From: Ryuthela nishihirai
Lineage: Eukaryota; Arthropoda; Arachnida; Araneae; Heptathelidae
Length of the DNA: 64,000 nucleotides
NCBI GenBank assembly: GCA_038380435.1
Contig: JAWZYU010000010.1
Coordinates: 49,650,135 to 49,714,134 of the forward strand
Direction: 5' to 3'
Below the pieces are notes generated by a model. The model searched no databases and was not told the DNA's origin. It saw only the letters and a list, made by a program, of their open reading frames with translations. Position 1 is the stretch's first letter. Every line of letters begins with the position of its first letter. Shown piece by piece: positions 45,141-57,113 of the stretch. Both the position numbers and the translations under genes were made by a program.

Positions 45141-46159
45141 CCCTCTAGAAATTTAATTGCGGTCTTCCATTGGCACACGTGATCTTTTTATGTTTCGTAC
45201 ATTCTGTGGATGATAGATATTGTATGACAAGGAAAGGGAAGGTAAATTAAAAGCTGTGTTAAACGACATCAGCACAACGAGCAGAAATGCGACGAGTAAT
45301 TAAATTTCCGTTTCCCTACCTCATAAAGGTAAATTCAATTACCACATTTGACGAGACAAGGGCAAAGATCTCTCTCTCGTTTGCATGCAATCTCTGTGGG
45401 AGATTTTCTCGCCTCTTGCTTTTGTTTTTCCTTCGCGACATCCTACTCTGATTGTTTTATTAATTTTGTTGTAGAGGCTGAAATAGCAAAAGAAACGAAA
45501 TATGCAAAAATTAATCTGCGATGTGTAAATATCTCTAAAGAAACCGTCCGGGCAGATGTCTGTTTCTAACAAAACACCGAGATTGAAGAAATAACTGAAT
45601 TCGGGTTTTTTTTTTAAATTTTTTTTTCGTTAAAGCACATTAATATTATATGCACATAAAAACAATACTTGCAGGGTTTTTTTACGACAGTAATTAAAAA
45701 CAAATGTGCAGAATTATGTGCCGCAGCTTTGTGGGATTAGAATCGGATGTTTGTCTTGCTGAAAGGGAATTTGATAAGAAGTCATCGAAATACTCGCCAC
45801 AAATATGAAAAAAAAAAAACAAAACAACAAAAAACGAAAAAGAAAACTAGATTAAAAGTTAGAATAATTTTTTCCAAGAGTTCATTTGCCACTCGAGACT
45901 AACAATTTAATAATTTAATTATTCATGGAGAAAAACTGTATGTGTGGACTGGAAGTTCAATGGACGCCATTTATAGCCTGCAACGAAGCTATAATGTCGA
46001 GCGTCAATGTCGGGTCCAAGAGTTAAAATTTGCACCTGAGTCGTCAATTGTGTCCTATTTTGTGAATAGAAAATAAAAAAAACCCTCGAAAATCCGTAAC
46101 TTCTTTGAAAGAATGCCTATTGCTCTATTTGGCAGTAAACATTAGATATACATATATCA
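45141..46159. other. Stretch without assignable gene or element
   Basis: AT-rich with homopolymer runs (A12 near 45808). Short open frames at 45339-45572 overlap on both strands and have no family resemblance. Confidence 0.45.
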
Positions 46160-46919
46160 TACACTGCCCTACCAAAATATTAGATAATTCCCATATTATG
46201 CCAATGTTAAGTAAAATTACAAACGCGATATCTTGAAAAACAAACTTTTAATGGAAATGAAACATAATAAATCAAATATCAAAACTGTGTCTATCTAAAT
46301 CTTGAATTTCGAGAATTTTCATTCAGTATTTAAAGAATTGTGGAAACTGGAATATTTGACAGCAAAAGTTACCAGCTATAAGAATTTATCTCAAGAACCA
46401 ATCAAAACGTAAGAAATAATAGTTGTATGAAAAATAATAAAATAAATACCCCCTCAAGCAGCTGCTTGCCACAGAGGTCTGACAGGAGCCTGTCAGTTTA
46501 TATGCCATAGTAGAAGGTCTGTGAGGATGGCAGGACCTCAACAGAAAAAAACGACACATACATCCATGCCATACCCGGGGCTCGAACCCAGGTCCCTTAG
46601 ATCAGTAGCCAAGCGCGCTAACCATTCAGCCCGTTTGCTAAAATAATTGTATTTTTAAAAGTTCGTGTGATAATTCTTTCGATTTTGATGAAACTATTTT
46701 TAGAGGAGTGACGCTACTACTAAATATTCCAGCCTCCATAACTCTTCAAATACTGAACAAATATTTTCGAAATTGAAGATTTAAATGAACTTGATTGAGA
46801 TCATTAATCTACCTTCAGCCTCACAGCTATGCAAAGTTTACTCTTCAAGATATTGAGTTTCTAAATTAGCCTTCCGTTGACATAATATGGCAATTATAAT
46901 ATTTTGATAGGGAAGTGTA
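46160..46919. mobile_element. Foldback Tc1-type element, about 200-bp inverted arms
   Basis: The ends are TACACTGCCCTACCAAAATA and, inward from the right, TACACTTCCCTATCAAAATA. The arms remain alignable through gtatttaaagaattgtgg and its partner, roughly 190-200 bases. TA at each end fits Tc1/mariner targeting. A SINE-B is inserted in the middle. Other members: 897-1170, 15824-16000 and 55945-56495. Confidence 0.82.
46433..46637 (-). mobile_element. SINE-B reference copy, full length
   Basis: Read on the minus strand it has the tRNA-like head TTAGCGCGCTTGGCTACTGA, B box GGGTTCGAGCCCC, the core TCCTGTCAGACCTCTGTGGC and the tail AGCAGCTGCTTGAGGGGGTA followed by TTTATTTT. The GGCCGAGTGGTTAGCG start of better heads is of tRNA-Leu/Ser type. 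Flanking AAAATAAT may be the target duplication. Confidence 0.9.
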
Positions 46920-47094
46920 TATAGATGTGACAATAACAGTATATATTAATATATATACATATGCTGCTATATGCAGAACAGTAACATTAAGTAACATTAG
47001 AATATCACTCTCTATATAAACGTATATGATATATATAATATCAGGCTCGGATCTAGAAAAAAATTAAGGGGTAGGGGGAGGATGATACAATCGA

Positions 47095-47885
47095 ACCAGA
47101 ATAAAGTAAAAGAAATCATCCAGAATAAAGCGAAAGAAACCAGCCAGAATAAAGCAAATCAACTAGAATAGAGCAATAGAAATCAGCCAGAATAAAGCAA
47201 AAGAAACAAGCCAGAATACAGCAAAAGAAACCAGCCAGAATAAAGCAAAAGAAACAAGCCAGAATAAAGCAAAAGAAACCAGCCAGAATAAAGCAAAAGA
47301 AACAAGCCAGAATAAAGCAAAAGAAACAAGCCAGAATAAAGCAAAAGAAACCAGCCAGAATAAAGCAAAAGAAACAAGCCAGAATAAAGCAAAAGAAACA
47401 AGCCAGAATAAAGTAAAATAAATCATCCAGAATAAAGCAAAAGAAACCACAAAGAATAAAACAGAAGAAATCACAAAGAAACAAGCCAGAATAAAGCAAA
47501 AGAAACCAGCCAAAATAAAGCAAAAGAAACAAGCCAGAATAAAGCAAAAGAAACAAGCCAGAATAAAGTAAAAGAAATCAACCAGAATAAAGCAAAAGAA
47601 ACCACAAAGAATAAAACAGAAGACACCACAAAGAATAAAACAGAAGAAACCACAAAGAATAAAACAGAAGGAACCAGTCAGAATAAAGCAAAAAAAACAA
47701 CAACAACAAACAAACAAACAAAAACAGCCAGAATAAAGTAAAAAAAAAACAGCCAGAATAAAGCAAAAGGAACCAGCCAGAATAAAGCAAAAGAAGCTAG
47801 CCAGAATAAAGCAAAAGAAGCCAGCCAGATAAAACAAACCAGCCAGAATAAAGCAAAAGAAAAAAGAAAAATCAGCCAGAATAAA
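47095..47885. repeat. 24-bp minisatellite, about 33 units
   Basis: Unit AGCCAGAATAAAGCAAAAGA+AACC, with variant blocks (cacaaagaataaaacagaag). Because 24 is a multiple of three, the minus strand stays open for hundreds of codons of Phe/Leu/Cys-rich repeat; this is not evidence of a gene. Confidence 0.95.
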
Positions 47886-48227
47886 TGCCATATAGGTGTT
47901 CTCTAACGTGCACAAGTTATGGCTCTCTCCCTCACAGAGTTTCACGGCTTAACGTCCCATACCTCATCGGTCCCTCTATTCAGTGATGTCAGACGGATGG
48001 CGACCTCATCGGTGCCTCTACTCAGTGATGTCAGACGGATGGCGACCTCATCGGTGCCTCTACTCAGTGATGTCAGACGGATGGCGACCTCATCGGTACC
48101 TCTACTCAGCAATGTCAGCGCGGGGAGTTTTGCGGAGATAAATCTCAACGCTGGCACAGGTTGGGACTCGAACTTGCTAACTGAAAATCGCAAGCCTTGA
48201 GCGCTATCCACTGACCCCTCCCCTATA
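47885..48227 (-). mobile_element. SINE-A copy with an internal 42-bp tandem expansion
   Basis: SINE-A from tgttctctaacgtgcaca to a degenerate head (gactcgaacttgc). At 47961-48118 a unit containing ACCTCATCGGTGCCTCTACT and gtcagacggatggcg repeats 3.8 times. The single-copy source is the family segment around gacggacggcgg and atcggtgtcccctactgac. Confidence 0.87.
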
Positions 48228-48555
48228 ACATCGAGTAAATGAATTCATCTCCTTCATTTTTACTAGAAGTTTGTTGCGATTCTTTATATAGAAAATAAAG
48301 ACAAAATAAGTTCCTTTGATATTTGAAACATAGAGCATGTCGAAAATGGTTGCGGGGAAACGCCTTAGGTAAGAAACGTTCATGGAACTTCATGATACCG
48401 ACTAAATCAGGGGATGGCAAATGCGGGGCACGTTAAGAAATTTTATAGGCACACAAAAAAAAACTTCTAAATGTTTCAATTAAACAAATGCGGAGATCGA
48501 ATAAATGTGGTGAGAAAAGTAAAATAGCAAACATTAACGAACTCGCATTCACAAT
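48228..48555. other. Stretch without assignable content
   Basis: No gene, element end or repeat was recognised. Confidence 0.4.
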
Positions 48556-48565
48556 GATTCAAAAA

Positions 48566-48953
48566 CGGGGGCGGGGGTGGCTCAGTCGGTAGCGCGCCAG
48601 GCTCGTAATCTGTAGTTCCCAGGTTCGAGTCCCAGCTGGGTCAGCGTTGAGATTTATCTCCGCAAAATTCCCCGCCCTGCCCACGGTCAGTAGGGGACAC
48701 CGATGGGCTTGGAAAGGCCGCTGTCCGTCGGATGGGATGTTAAGCCGTGGCGCCGTGTGCGGGAGAGCTATACCCTGTGCACGTTGAAGAACACGCTGGA
48801 TGGCCTTGACGGGAGGCTACCATCTGTCTCCCAACAACTTTTCCAGTGGGTCCCCTCCCCCAACCTTCTCTGAGCCTTCGGGTCCATGTGACCTGGCCAT
48901 TTAGCCCATGGTGTGCAAAAAGGTGCTGTTCAGAGGTAAAACAACCCAACCCA
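48566..48953 (+). mobile_element. Young full-length SINE-A with 10-bp target duplication
   Basis: GATTCAAAAA at 48556-48565 and 48954-48963. Confidence 0.92.
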
Positions 48954-49444
48954 GATTCAAAAATGTTTAAATTTAAAATGGAACACAATTTTATTTTCTT
49001 TCAGTTTTTCAATAATTTAATATTATTTAATTGTTTACTCCCATTCCTCGATTTACACGGGAAGATAGGTTTCGGAGATATCACCGTGTAAATCGGAACC
49101 GCCCAAATCGAAGCCAAGTACTTATGGGGAAAAAAAAGAATAGATTCAAAAAAATTCCTTGTTACTAATAGAACGTACATTGAAAATGTTGTTTAAATAC
49201 TTTTTTCAAAAATTTTTATTCAGCAGTAACAATTAAAGTTAACGTACCGCCAGGGCAGGAACTAGGTGGGTGCGGATGTGAAGGTGGGGGGTGAGGGCAT
49301 GCACCTCCCCTTTGTAAATGCTAGTAAGGTTAATGGTATGTCCAAAAAATTTATTAAACCTGTGCATATTTAAGGCATTTTTCCAAAACGAAGGAAAAAT
49401 TGCTATACGGCTAAGGAAATCCAGTGTCTTGTCCTTTTTTCCCG

Positions 49445-49830
49445 AGGGGCGGGGGTGGCTCAGTCGGTAGCGCGCCAGTCTCGTAATCTGTAGTTCTCAG
49501 GTTCGAGTCCCAGCTGGGTCAGCGTTGAGATTTATCTCCGCAAAATTACCCGCCCTGCCCACGGTCAGTAGGGGACACCGCTGGGCTTGGAAAGGCCGCC
49601 GTCCGTCGGATGGGACGTTAAGCCGTGGCCCCGTGTGCGGGAGAGCCATACCCTGTGCACGTTAAAGAACACGCTGGATGGCCTTGACGGGAGGCTACCA
49701 TCTGTCTCCCAACAGCTGTTCCAGTCGGTTCCCTCCCCCAACCTTTTCTGAGCCTTCGGGGTCCATGTGACCTGGCCATTTAGCCCATGGTTTGCAAAAA
49801 AGTGCCGCTCAGAGGTAAAACAACCCAATT
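49445..49830 (+). mobile_element. Full-length SINE-A
   Basis: Intact head and tail (ccgctcagaggtaaaacaac). Target duplication not obvious. 49080-49440 to its left has only a weak medium-copy repeat near 49300. Confidence 0.9.
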
Positions 49831-49932
49831 CGGTTTTTAAAGCACGGTTTTTACTACACTGAAAATTTCAGTCTAGAAAAGTCAGATCTCGATGCCTGTT
49901 CAAAACATTTCATTAAGATGTCGCGAGACAGA

Positions 49933-50206
49933 TTGCTTTGGTTGTTTTGTCTCTTAGTAGCATTTTTTGCACACAATGGGCTAAATGGCCAGTCCATAAC
50001 GATTCCCGAAATCTCAGAGAAGGTTGGGAGAGGTGACACACTGGAACAGTTGTTGGGTGACAGATGGTAGCCTCCCGTCGAGGCCATCCAGGGTGTTCTT
50101 TAACTTGTACAGGGCATGTCTCTCCCATATATGGGGCCACTGCTTAACGTCCCATCCGATGGACGGAGGCCTTTCTAAGCCCATCGGTGTCCCCTACTGA
50201 CTTAAG
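49933..50206 (-). mobile_element. SINE-A copy, 5'-truncated
   Basis: From TTGTTTTGTCTCTTAGTAGC to tcggtgtcccctactgac. Confidence 0.8.
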
Positions 50207-50579
50207 AATTTCTTAGAGATCTGCTTCATATGGGTGTAAATATGTTGGACGCCTAAATCCCCATGTATTTGTCTGTTGATCACAAACCATGGGGCATTTA
50301 CGACCTGTCTCAAGATTTTATTTTGATAGATCTGGAGTTTTCACGCTAAAATCTTCCAGAATAAGACCTATAAATCCTTTACTGAGATGTGGAGGACCTT
50401 GCGCCAACTATACTTGAGGAGAGGCAACTTTTTCAGTTGTTGCCAATGATTTAGATGTTAATGAGGAGGACAATCACGCCTAAGCATTTATTATTAAAAA
50501 TCCTTCCATAGTAAAAACACAGATTACCTGTAGAAATAGACTTCAAGAATAGTTAAAAGCATCCGAAATAAAATTCTCG
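50207..50579. other. Stretch without assignable content
   Basis: No recognised gene, element or repeat. Confidence 0.4.
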
Positions 50580-50850
50580 CTGACGCGGCGTGGTTTAATG
50601 GTTAGAACGCTCTGGTATGTATTTAGAGCAGAGGTTCTCAACCCTTTACGCTTCACGTACCCCCTGGAAATGTGTATGTAACTGGTGCACCCCTTCTATA
50701 GATAGATAAAACTATAGTTATAGTAGTATAATAATGCCAATTTATCGACTTTGTTACTAGATCTAGCAAATTTTGAGCTCTCATGGAGAACCCCTCTTCT
50801 AGAGAGTTGTGGGGTTCGATTCCCGCTGCGTCAGCGACAATTTTTTAGAG
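50580..50850 (+). tRNA. tRNA-like sequence split by a hAT MITE
   Basis: Left piece TGACGCGGCGTGGTTTAATG then GTTAGAACGC resembles an acceptor stem and A box. Right piece (50812-50845) has B box GGGTTCGATTCCC and ends CGCTGCGTCAG, which pairs with the left start at 10 of 11 positions. Between them sits the MITE at 50629. It may be a tRNA pseudogene or the head of another SINE; the anticodon is not certain. Confidence 0.5.
50629..50803 (+). mobile_element. hAT-type MITE, same family as 22273-22472
   Basis: CAGAGGTTCTCAACC start and the diagnostic gatagataaaactatagtta block. Flanks atttagag and ttctagag agree at six of eight positions. Confidence 0.75.
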
Positions 50851-51154
50851 AAGCTTTTAACAATTGTTGAAGTTTATTTTTAAAGATAATCTGTGTATTC
50901 TTTCGATGTTTTGCAGTATATACTGATAAATACAGTGTAGCATAATAAAACTTTGTGTATTAATAGTGGGTTTATGTTTTTCTATGTACGGAATTTTACT
51001 TTGTGTTACTATGGCATGCCCGTAATCATTTTACAGATTTTAATCACCATCGGCACGCCTGCTAAAACCTATTTTCATCCCTAGACTAAGCCATCACTTT
51101 CTTGAGCACGAGACGTATATACCAAAAATAAGATAGTCTGACAAACAAATGAGA

Positions 51155-51365
51155 TAATTTTGTGCACAATGGGCTAAACGGCTAGATCACAAGGACTCAG
51201 AAGGCTCAGAGAGGTTTCGGGAGGTGACACACTGGAACAGTTGTTGTGAGACAGATGGTAGCCACTTATTAAGGCCATCTAGTGTGTTCTTTAATGTGCA
51301 CAGGGGTAGGGCTCTCCCGGGCACGGGGCTATGGCGTAACATCCCATCCAATAGACGACGGCCTA
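51155..51365 (-). mobile_element. SINE-A fragment
   Basis: From TTTTGTGCACAATGGGC to caatagacgacggcct; both extremities lost. Confidence 0.75.
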
Positions 51366-51370
51366 TTTGT

Positions 51371-53130
51371 ATTAGTTTTTTTTTTTTGTCTTTGTATTAG
51401 ATTTCTCAATCGTAAACCTAATATGTCAGCTGTTGCTCAGGATCTAAATATTTGGAGAAACCAAATAAATACCTTTTGGCTGAACCTTCGTACCCTTTGG
51501 TTAATCATTTCGTTTAAACTTCAATCACTAGTCCTCAAGCGATATTAGGCACGACTTATTAGCAGAAAACAGCAGTCTTAAAAATATTTATCACATATTT
51601 AAAAAAACAAAGGTCTGTCAGTTAATCATCTGTCCTCTGCAGTTTAATCAGCTTAAGTAAGACGGGAGTTCTTCATTGTCAATCTTATAAGCTAGTCTCT
51701 TTAATTACGAAATCCAAAAGAGAAAGCTAACACAAATCCTCATGAAATTATCCACGTGTGCAGAAAGTGTGCCATGCCACAAAAAAAAAAGAACAAAACA
51801 ATAAAAAGAAAAAACGCTCATTTCCTCAAATAAAAAAAAAAACCTTTTTGGTTCATTTTCAAATCTCGTCAGCACTCTTCCGAAGAAGAAGTTGCATAGT
51901 ATCTCAGAAATTTTCCTCCCGAACGATTCAGAACAATATGCAGAGGGAAGCAATTTTTTTTCTCTCTCTCTCCGTCTTTTTGTCATTTCCTGTTTTCTTC
52001 ACTGCGACGAGCAGTAAAACCTCCGCAGATACTCGTCCCCCCCTCCCTCTCTCCCCTCTTCTCTGTTCCTCTCCTTGCAACCAACTTGTTCTCCTGCACT
52101 GATTATTGCATTCCATTTCCACTTCAGAGGAGGAATTTGGACGAGTCGAGGGGAAAAAATATCCAATCCTTGTTTTTTACTCCTATCACTAACTCTTCCT
52201 CATATTCTCTGAGATATTATTTCCGCACAGTTTGGTTGGGATCCGTCTTTGGGATCGGAGAAGCTGATTACCATCCCACTTTACACACAACATTTCGTTT
52301 CAGCTCTGGTGCTTTTTGGATTGTTTCACTGAAGGATTACAGGATGAAGGCTTTTCTTTTTTTCTACATTCGATTCTTTTACACAGGCACAAGTAGCGCG
52401 CAATCTCGGGAAAAAATCTTCCTAGCCTTATGCAATGCACTACACCAATTCTGGAATTCCAAGTTCTAATCCCCATGGCAGTAAGAAGGCGCTCCTAACT
52501 ACACTTAGTGTTGTTTGATGGAAAGCAGTATTTTGTTTTTCATTAAATGTTGAAAAAAAATATATTTTTTTTAAATCTCAGGTTGTTTTGAGTATGTATA
52601 GTTGTGTGTAGTAGCTTATTGAATGAGGCAGATGTAATTTCATCTAGAATCGCATTCAGATGTGTGTTGGCGAGTCGTGTCATATTTTCAGGAGATGAAA
52701 TCTTTGCAGAAAGAGTGAACATGGTGGTCGCCATGGAAACGGAACAGTTTTATTTGTCAATGAGAAGTGTGCGGAGCAGAGTCGGACTTTACCTTCCGAG
52801 GCCCTAAGCTAAGGCGTATTTAAGAGGTCCTAAGCTATTCAAATTTAAGAGGCCCCTAAAATTCCAAAGTCGAAATACATACATAGTTATTGTGATTGAG
52901 TAGAACATTGAAAAGTAAACTCGAAATTGATGTGGTGAAAACGTTATTCTAGCATTGGCAAGCAAGGGTCAACAGTGTTTGCACAATAGATTAAATATTA
53001 AAATAAGCTTTTGCAACGCAGTAAAATTTGAAATATATTTCTTTGAGGCTCTAAGCCGTAGTTTAGTTATCTTATGTGAAGTCCTCCCTAGTGCGAAGGA
53101 AAGGTGACATAGAATCTGTAAAGTCTTTTT
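51371..53130. other. Longest repeat-poor stretch of the right half
   Basis: Open frames of 60-127 codons exist here (e.g. 52086-52469), but none resembles a known family or has convincing splice sites. 52604-52807 (+) includes ERVNMVVAMETEQF without a recognisable domain. An unannotated exon cannot be excluded. Confidence 0.4.
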
Positions 53131-53132
53131 AA

Positions 53133-53302
53133 ATTCGGCATGTCGAGCCCCGGATTAGGCATGGATGTGTGTGTCGTTTTTCTGCTGAGGTTCTGCCATC
53201 CTCTCAGATCTCCTACTGTGGCATATAAACTGACACACGCTCCTGTCAGACCTCTGTGGCAAGCAGCTGCTTGAGGGGGTATTTATTTATTTATTTTTTT
53301 AT
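53133..53302 (+). mobile_element. SINE-B copy, 5'-truncated
   Basis: Starts at the B box (CGAGCCCCGGATTAGGCATG) and runs to the tail and (TTTA)n. Confidence 0.85.
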
Positions 53303-54407
53303 GTTTGTCACCAGTTGGTATCATTACTTTTTTGTTATAATTAGTGAAGTATAATACTTATTATCCATTGTTTTGCTTATACGGTAAAAATAATTGTTAA
53401 AAAAACATTAGAACCTTGTAACCAATCTACTGTATTATGCTGGTTAATTAAAAAGCTTTTCAAATAATTCAACACAACTGAAAATCAGAACGAGGAATTT
53501 GGGCTTGTTTAGAAGCCAATTCGGTTACCTCCACATAAAAAAATTCTTCAGAAACTGTATTTTAGAACACCGTTTCCGCAAATAATTCTCTTTGAAACTA
53601 TATTTAAAATTTGATCTAGTCAGTCCAGTCTTCCAAACAAATGTACGTTAAAATTTTAAAAATGTACTGATTCTTAGGCTGACAATAAGAAATGAAATTT
53701 ACAAAATTTAGAAAATTCGTTTCCAATTGGTGGAAATTGGTACGCAATTGGGTTAACTTCTGAAAAGTTCAATTATTGAACAATAGAGAAGATTGCATAA
53801 TGTCAAAAATTTTCTGTTACATATTTCAATATGTTTGTGGTATACGATCATAAAGAAGAAACTAAAACTGAAAAAAACACAATTTTTAAATTTCTTTTTA
53901 CTACGACAAGTTTTGCTGCTACATAATCTTTTTTCTTCCTAAATAATGATCAAGCTAATAAGCGTGCAAAGACATCTGATGATTGAGGCATTAATGGAAT
54001 AGTACATTGGTGTGCCCAAAGGGAGGTTAGATATATGGAGTTATAACTCTTTACGGTTTAAATGACATAGATTTTCCAAGTTAGTCCCCAAAAGTCAGAT
54101 GTTCAAATCTGCCCAATAATCCCAATATCACACCGAAAAATGATCCGACCCAAACGTAATATTAGAGGGAAACACGCTAAAAGCTCCCCCCCACCCCAAC
54201 TTCTCTCTCTTACAGCAGAGCTTTCTGGATACGTCCAGGGTCGCGTTTAGACATTTTGGGAGCTTTGGCATAAAGGCATGTGAGTCCAATGTATTCTCCT
54301 GCACCCTAATTTGAGGAGCCCACAGCAGACCCCTTATATTAACAACGAAATGACTTACATTACTTGTAAATATGAGGGACCTGCCGGGCACCTCAGATTC
54401 ACAAGAA
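53303..54407. other. AT-rich stretch without features
   Basis: Nothing recognised on either strand. Confidence 0.45.
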
Positions 54408-54905
54408 GTAGAGAAACAAAAGAGGGAGAAATAAATTAGAGAAACAAAGTAGAGAGAAACAATTTAGAGAAAGCAGGAAGAAACGATTTAGAGAAAGCAG
54501 GAAGAAAATATTTAGAGAAACAAAGTAGGAAGAAACAATTTAGAGAACAAAGCATAGAGAAAAAATTTGAGAAACAAAGTATAGAGAAACAATTTTGAGA
54601 AACAATGTAGGAAGAAACAATTTAGAGAAAGTAGGAAGAAACAATTTAGAGAATAAAAGTATAGAGAAGCAATTCAGAGAAGCAAAGTATAAATTTAAAT
54701 AGCAAAGTATATAATTCCGAGAAACAGCTTTGAGAATCAAAGTGAAAAAACAATTTAGAGAAAGTAGAAAGAAACAATTTAGAGAAAAAAGCATAGAGAA
54801 AAAATTTTGAGAAACAAAGTATAGAGAAACAATTTTGAAAAACAATGTAGGAAGAAACAATTTAGAGAAAGTAGGAAAAAACAATTTAGAGAAATAAAAT
54901 AGGTA
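54408..54905. repeat. Degenerate minisatellite, AGAGAAACAA-type units
   Basis: Variable-length units built from agagaaacaaagtag, gaagaaacaatttag and agagaaagtagg alternate over about 500 bp. A longer order of roughly 240 bp may recur (54540 and 54780 begin alike). Open frames on the minus strand are by-products. Confidence 0.85.
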
Positions 54906-55017
54906 TGAGCCCTAGTTATGCACCTATTTTGCCTTAGTGAAGACTCGGCTTTGGGTCCTCCACTAGAGCTGTATATCAGATAAATGGGAAACTAAAACGC
55001 AGAGTGGATATATGATA

Positions 55018-55637
55018 TACAGGGTGAATCTGAAAAAGTGGGCAAAACTTTACGGGGTGGTAGAACGCAGGTATACGAGCAATATTCGTCATAGAATGTA
55101 TGGTCGGAACGCAAGCGGTGAGAAGTTAAAAGGTAGTTTTCCACTGTCACATTTAAAGAATGAACACAAGAAGGAGAGGAGATACTTCAGAACACATTTT
55201 ATTAACAGGAATGTAATTGAGGTACATGCTCAAAGAAATTGCTCAAAAGAGCTGCCGCCAGCTGTAATGCAGGCTTCACACCTGCGGGATAGGGACCGAC
55301 GCCCATTTGCGAAGACACCAGGCATTTCCCGAATATCGCCGGCAACAACGGCGATCCTGGCGACTAGATCCATATCGGTTCACTTGCATTCTCGTCCGCC
55401 GCACCGTACACAAAGTGCATATCCGCCATTTCGTGGTTAGTATAACCAGCCATCCTCTCGGCAATCCACGGTGGAAATGCCGTTGGGTGCGAGGACCGAC
55501 CCTTTTATACCATTTCCAACGCCACCTAGCGGCTCGCCGTTTGCGTTCTGCCCATACTTTCTATGACGAATATTGCTCGTATAGCTGCGTTCTAACACCC
55601 CGTTAAGTTTTGCCCACTTTTTCAGATTCACCCTGTA
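55018..55637. mobile_element. Long-TIR MITE, complete 620-bp copy
   Basis: Inverted repeats of about 90 bp start TACAGGGTGAATCTGAAAAA and continue to a ggtcggaacgc block; TA lies at both outer ends. The middle holds GC-rich single-copy sequence with a 142-codon frame reading in from the left end; it resembles no transposase. No SINE flanks this copy, unlike 9535-9979. Confidence 0.88.
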
Positions 55638-55944
55638 TAGTCCTTGCTAAAACTGCTGATTGGTGTTTAGAATTTGCATGGCGGAAGCGCAAATTTAGAA
55701 TTAGCGTACGCCAATTCTTAATTGCAACTGGAGTAAGCACAAATTTCGAATTTGCGCCAGTTGCAAACAACTTGTTTTAGTTCAGTCCACCTCAGAAAAT
55801 TCGAGAAGGCATATAAAGGGACATACATAAAAAATCTTATTCCTATTATGATTTGCAATGGTATTTATGAACTTCACAATTCAGAGACAATAATTATTGA
55901 GCATTAGCGAATAACCGTTACCTAGATCCCGTTAGTATAAATCA

Positions 55945-56495
55945 TAATGCCTGTAAAAGTTATAACCCCATTTTATGTCAAAGGAAAATAACTTCGAAAC
56001 TATTCTAAAATACACCGTTTATGGTGAAATATACGAAGATCAATTAACGTTCTCAGTCAAACTATCCAAATCTGAAATTTCAGCAATATTCGTTAAGTAT
56101 TTAAAGAGTTATAGAAGTTTGGATTGTAACAATAGTTGGCAATCATCAGATTTCACCTCAAAAGTCAATTTAAACTTAATAAGTATTGTTTCGGGATGTT
56201 TAATAGAATAAATGTATGTTTTAGATGTTTGTGTCAGTAATTCTTTCAATATTCGTCAGTATTTTATGAGAAGTTAGCAGTGGATTACTGATGGTAAATA
56301 CTGCAGTTTACATAACTCTTTCAATACCAGCTATTACTGCTGAAAATCGAGATTTATATAGATTTAATTGAGATCTTTAATTTATTTTCAGTAACATTTT
56401 AGCATAAAATCTTATATTTAGACGTTACAGTGCTTCGAAGTTAGTTTCCTCTTGACATCAAATGGAGTTGTAACTTAAATTTGACGCATCAGGAT
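55945..56495. mobile_element. Foldback Tc1-type element, diverged copy
   Basis: aaagttataaccccattttatgtca at the left mirrors gacatcaaatggagttgtaactt at the right, and the gtatttaaagagttatagaag block matches the 46160 element. Confidence 0.55.
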
Positions 56496-56561
56496 ACTAA
56501 AAAATTTCTAATTCCGTTTCACTTAAGATGTAAAAAGCGCATAAATTTTTCTGGTTTTTCG

Positions 56562-56635
56562 TGGTCCATGTGACCTGGCCATTTAGCCCATGGTGTGCAA
56601 AAAAGTGCCACTCAGAGGTAAAACAACCCAACCCA
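56562..56635 (+). mobile_element. SINE-A 3'-end fragment
   Basis: Only the last 70 bases (gtccatgtgacctggcc to caacccaaccc). Fresh in sequence, so probably a severely 5'-truncated insertion. Confidence 0.8.
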
Positions 56636-56720
56636 AATATTCGAACTCATTCTGCTGGTGTCCTTTCGGTTCTGATTGCTCATGCCGCCTGTCGTCTTCT
56701 TACCGTCTACCTGAGATGGG

Positions 56721-57101
56721 TTGGGTTGTTTTACCTCTGAGCGGCACTTTTTTGCACACCATGGGCTAAATGGCCAGGTCACATGGACCCCGAAGGCTCA
56801 GAGAAGGTTGGGGGAGGGAACGCACTGGAACAGCTGTTGGAGACAGATGGTAGCCTCCCGTCAAGGCCATCCAGCATGTTCTTAACGTGCACAGGGTATG
56901 GCTCTCCTGCACACGGGGCTATGGCTTAACGTCCCATCCGACGGACGGCGGCCTTTCCAAGCCCATCGGTGTCCCTTACTGACTGTGGGCAGGGCGGGGA
57001 ATTTTGCGGAGATAAATCTCAACGCTGACCCAGCTGGGACTCGAACCTGGGAACTACAGATTACGAGCCTGGCGCGCTACCGACTGAGACACCCCCGCCC
57101 C
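56721..57101 (-). mobile_element. Young full-length SINE-A with 12-bp target duplication
   Basis: ACCTGAGATGGG at 56709-56720 and 57102-57113. Confidence 0.93.
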
Positions 57102-57113
57102 ACCTGAGATGGG

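Noticed and set aside
47116..47945. Minus-strand frames of 60-260 codons, Phe/Leu/Cys-rich
   Set aside because: They are translations of the 24-bp minisatellite; no start context, splice sites or non-repeat domain.
51758..52807. Frames of 63-127 codons
   Set aside because: Low-complexity or no recognisable family, no supported splice sites; left as unassigned sequence.
55012..55440. 142-codon frame entering the MITE
   Set aside because: Begins in the terminal repeat, is not kept in the 9.5-kb copy, and matches no transposase motif.
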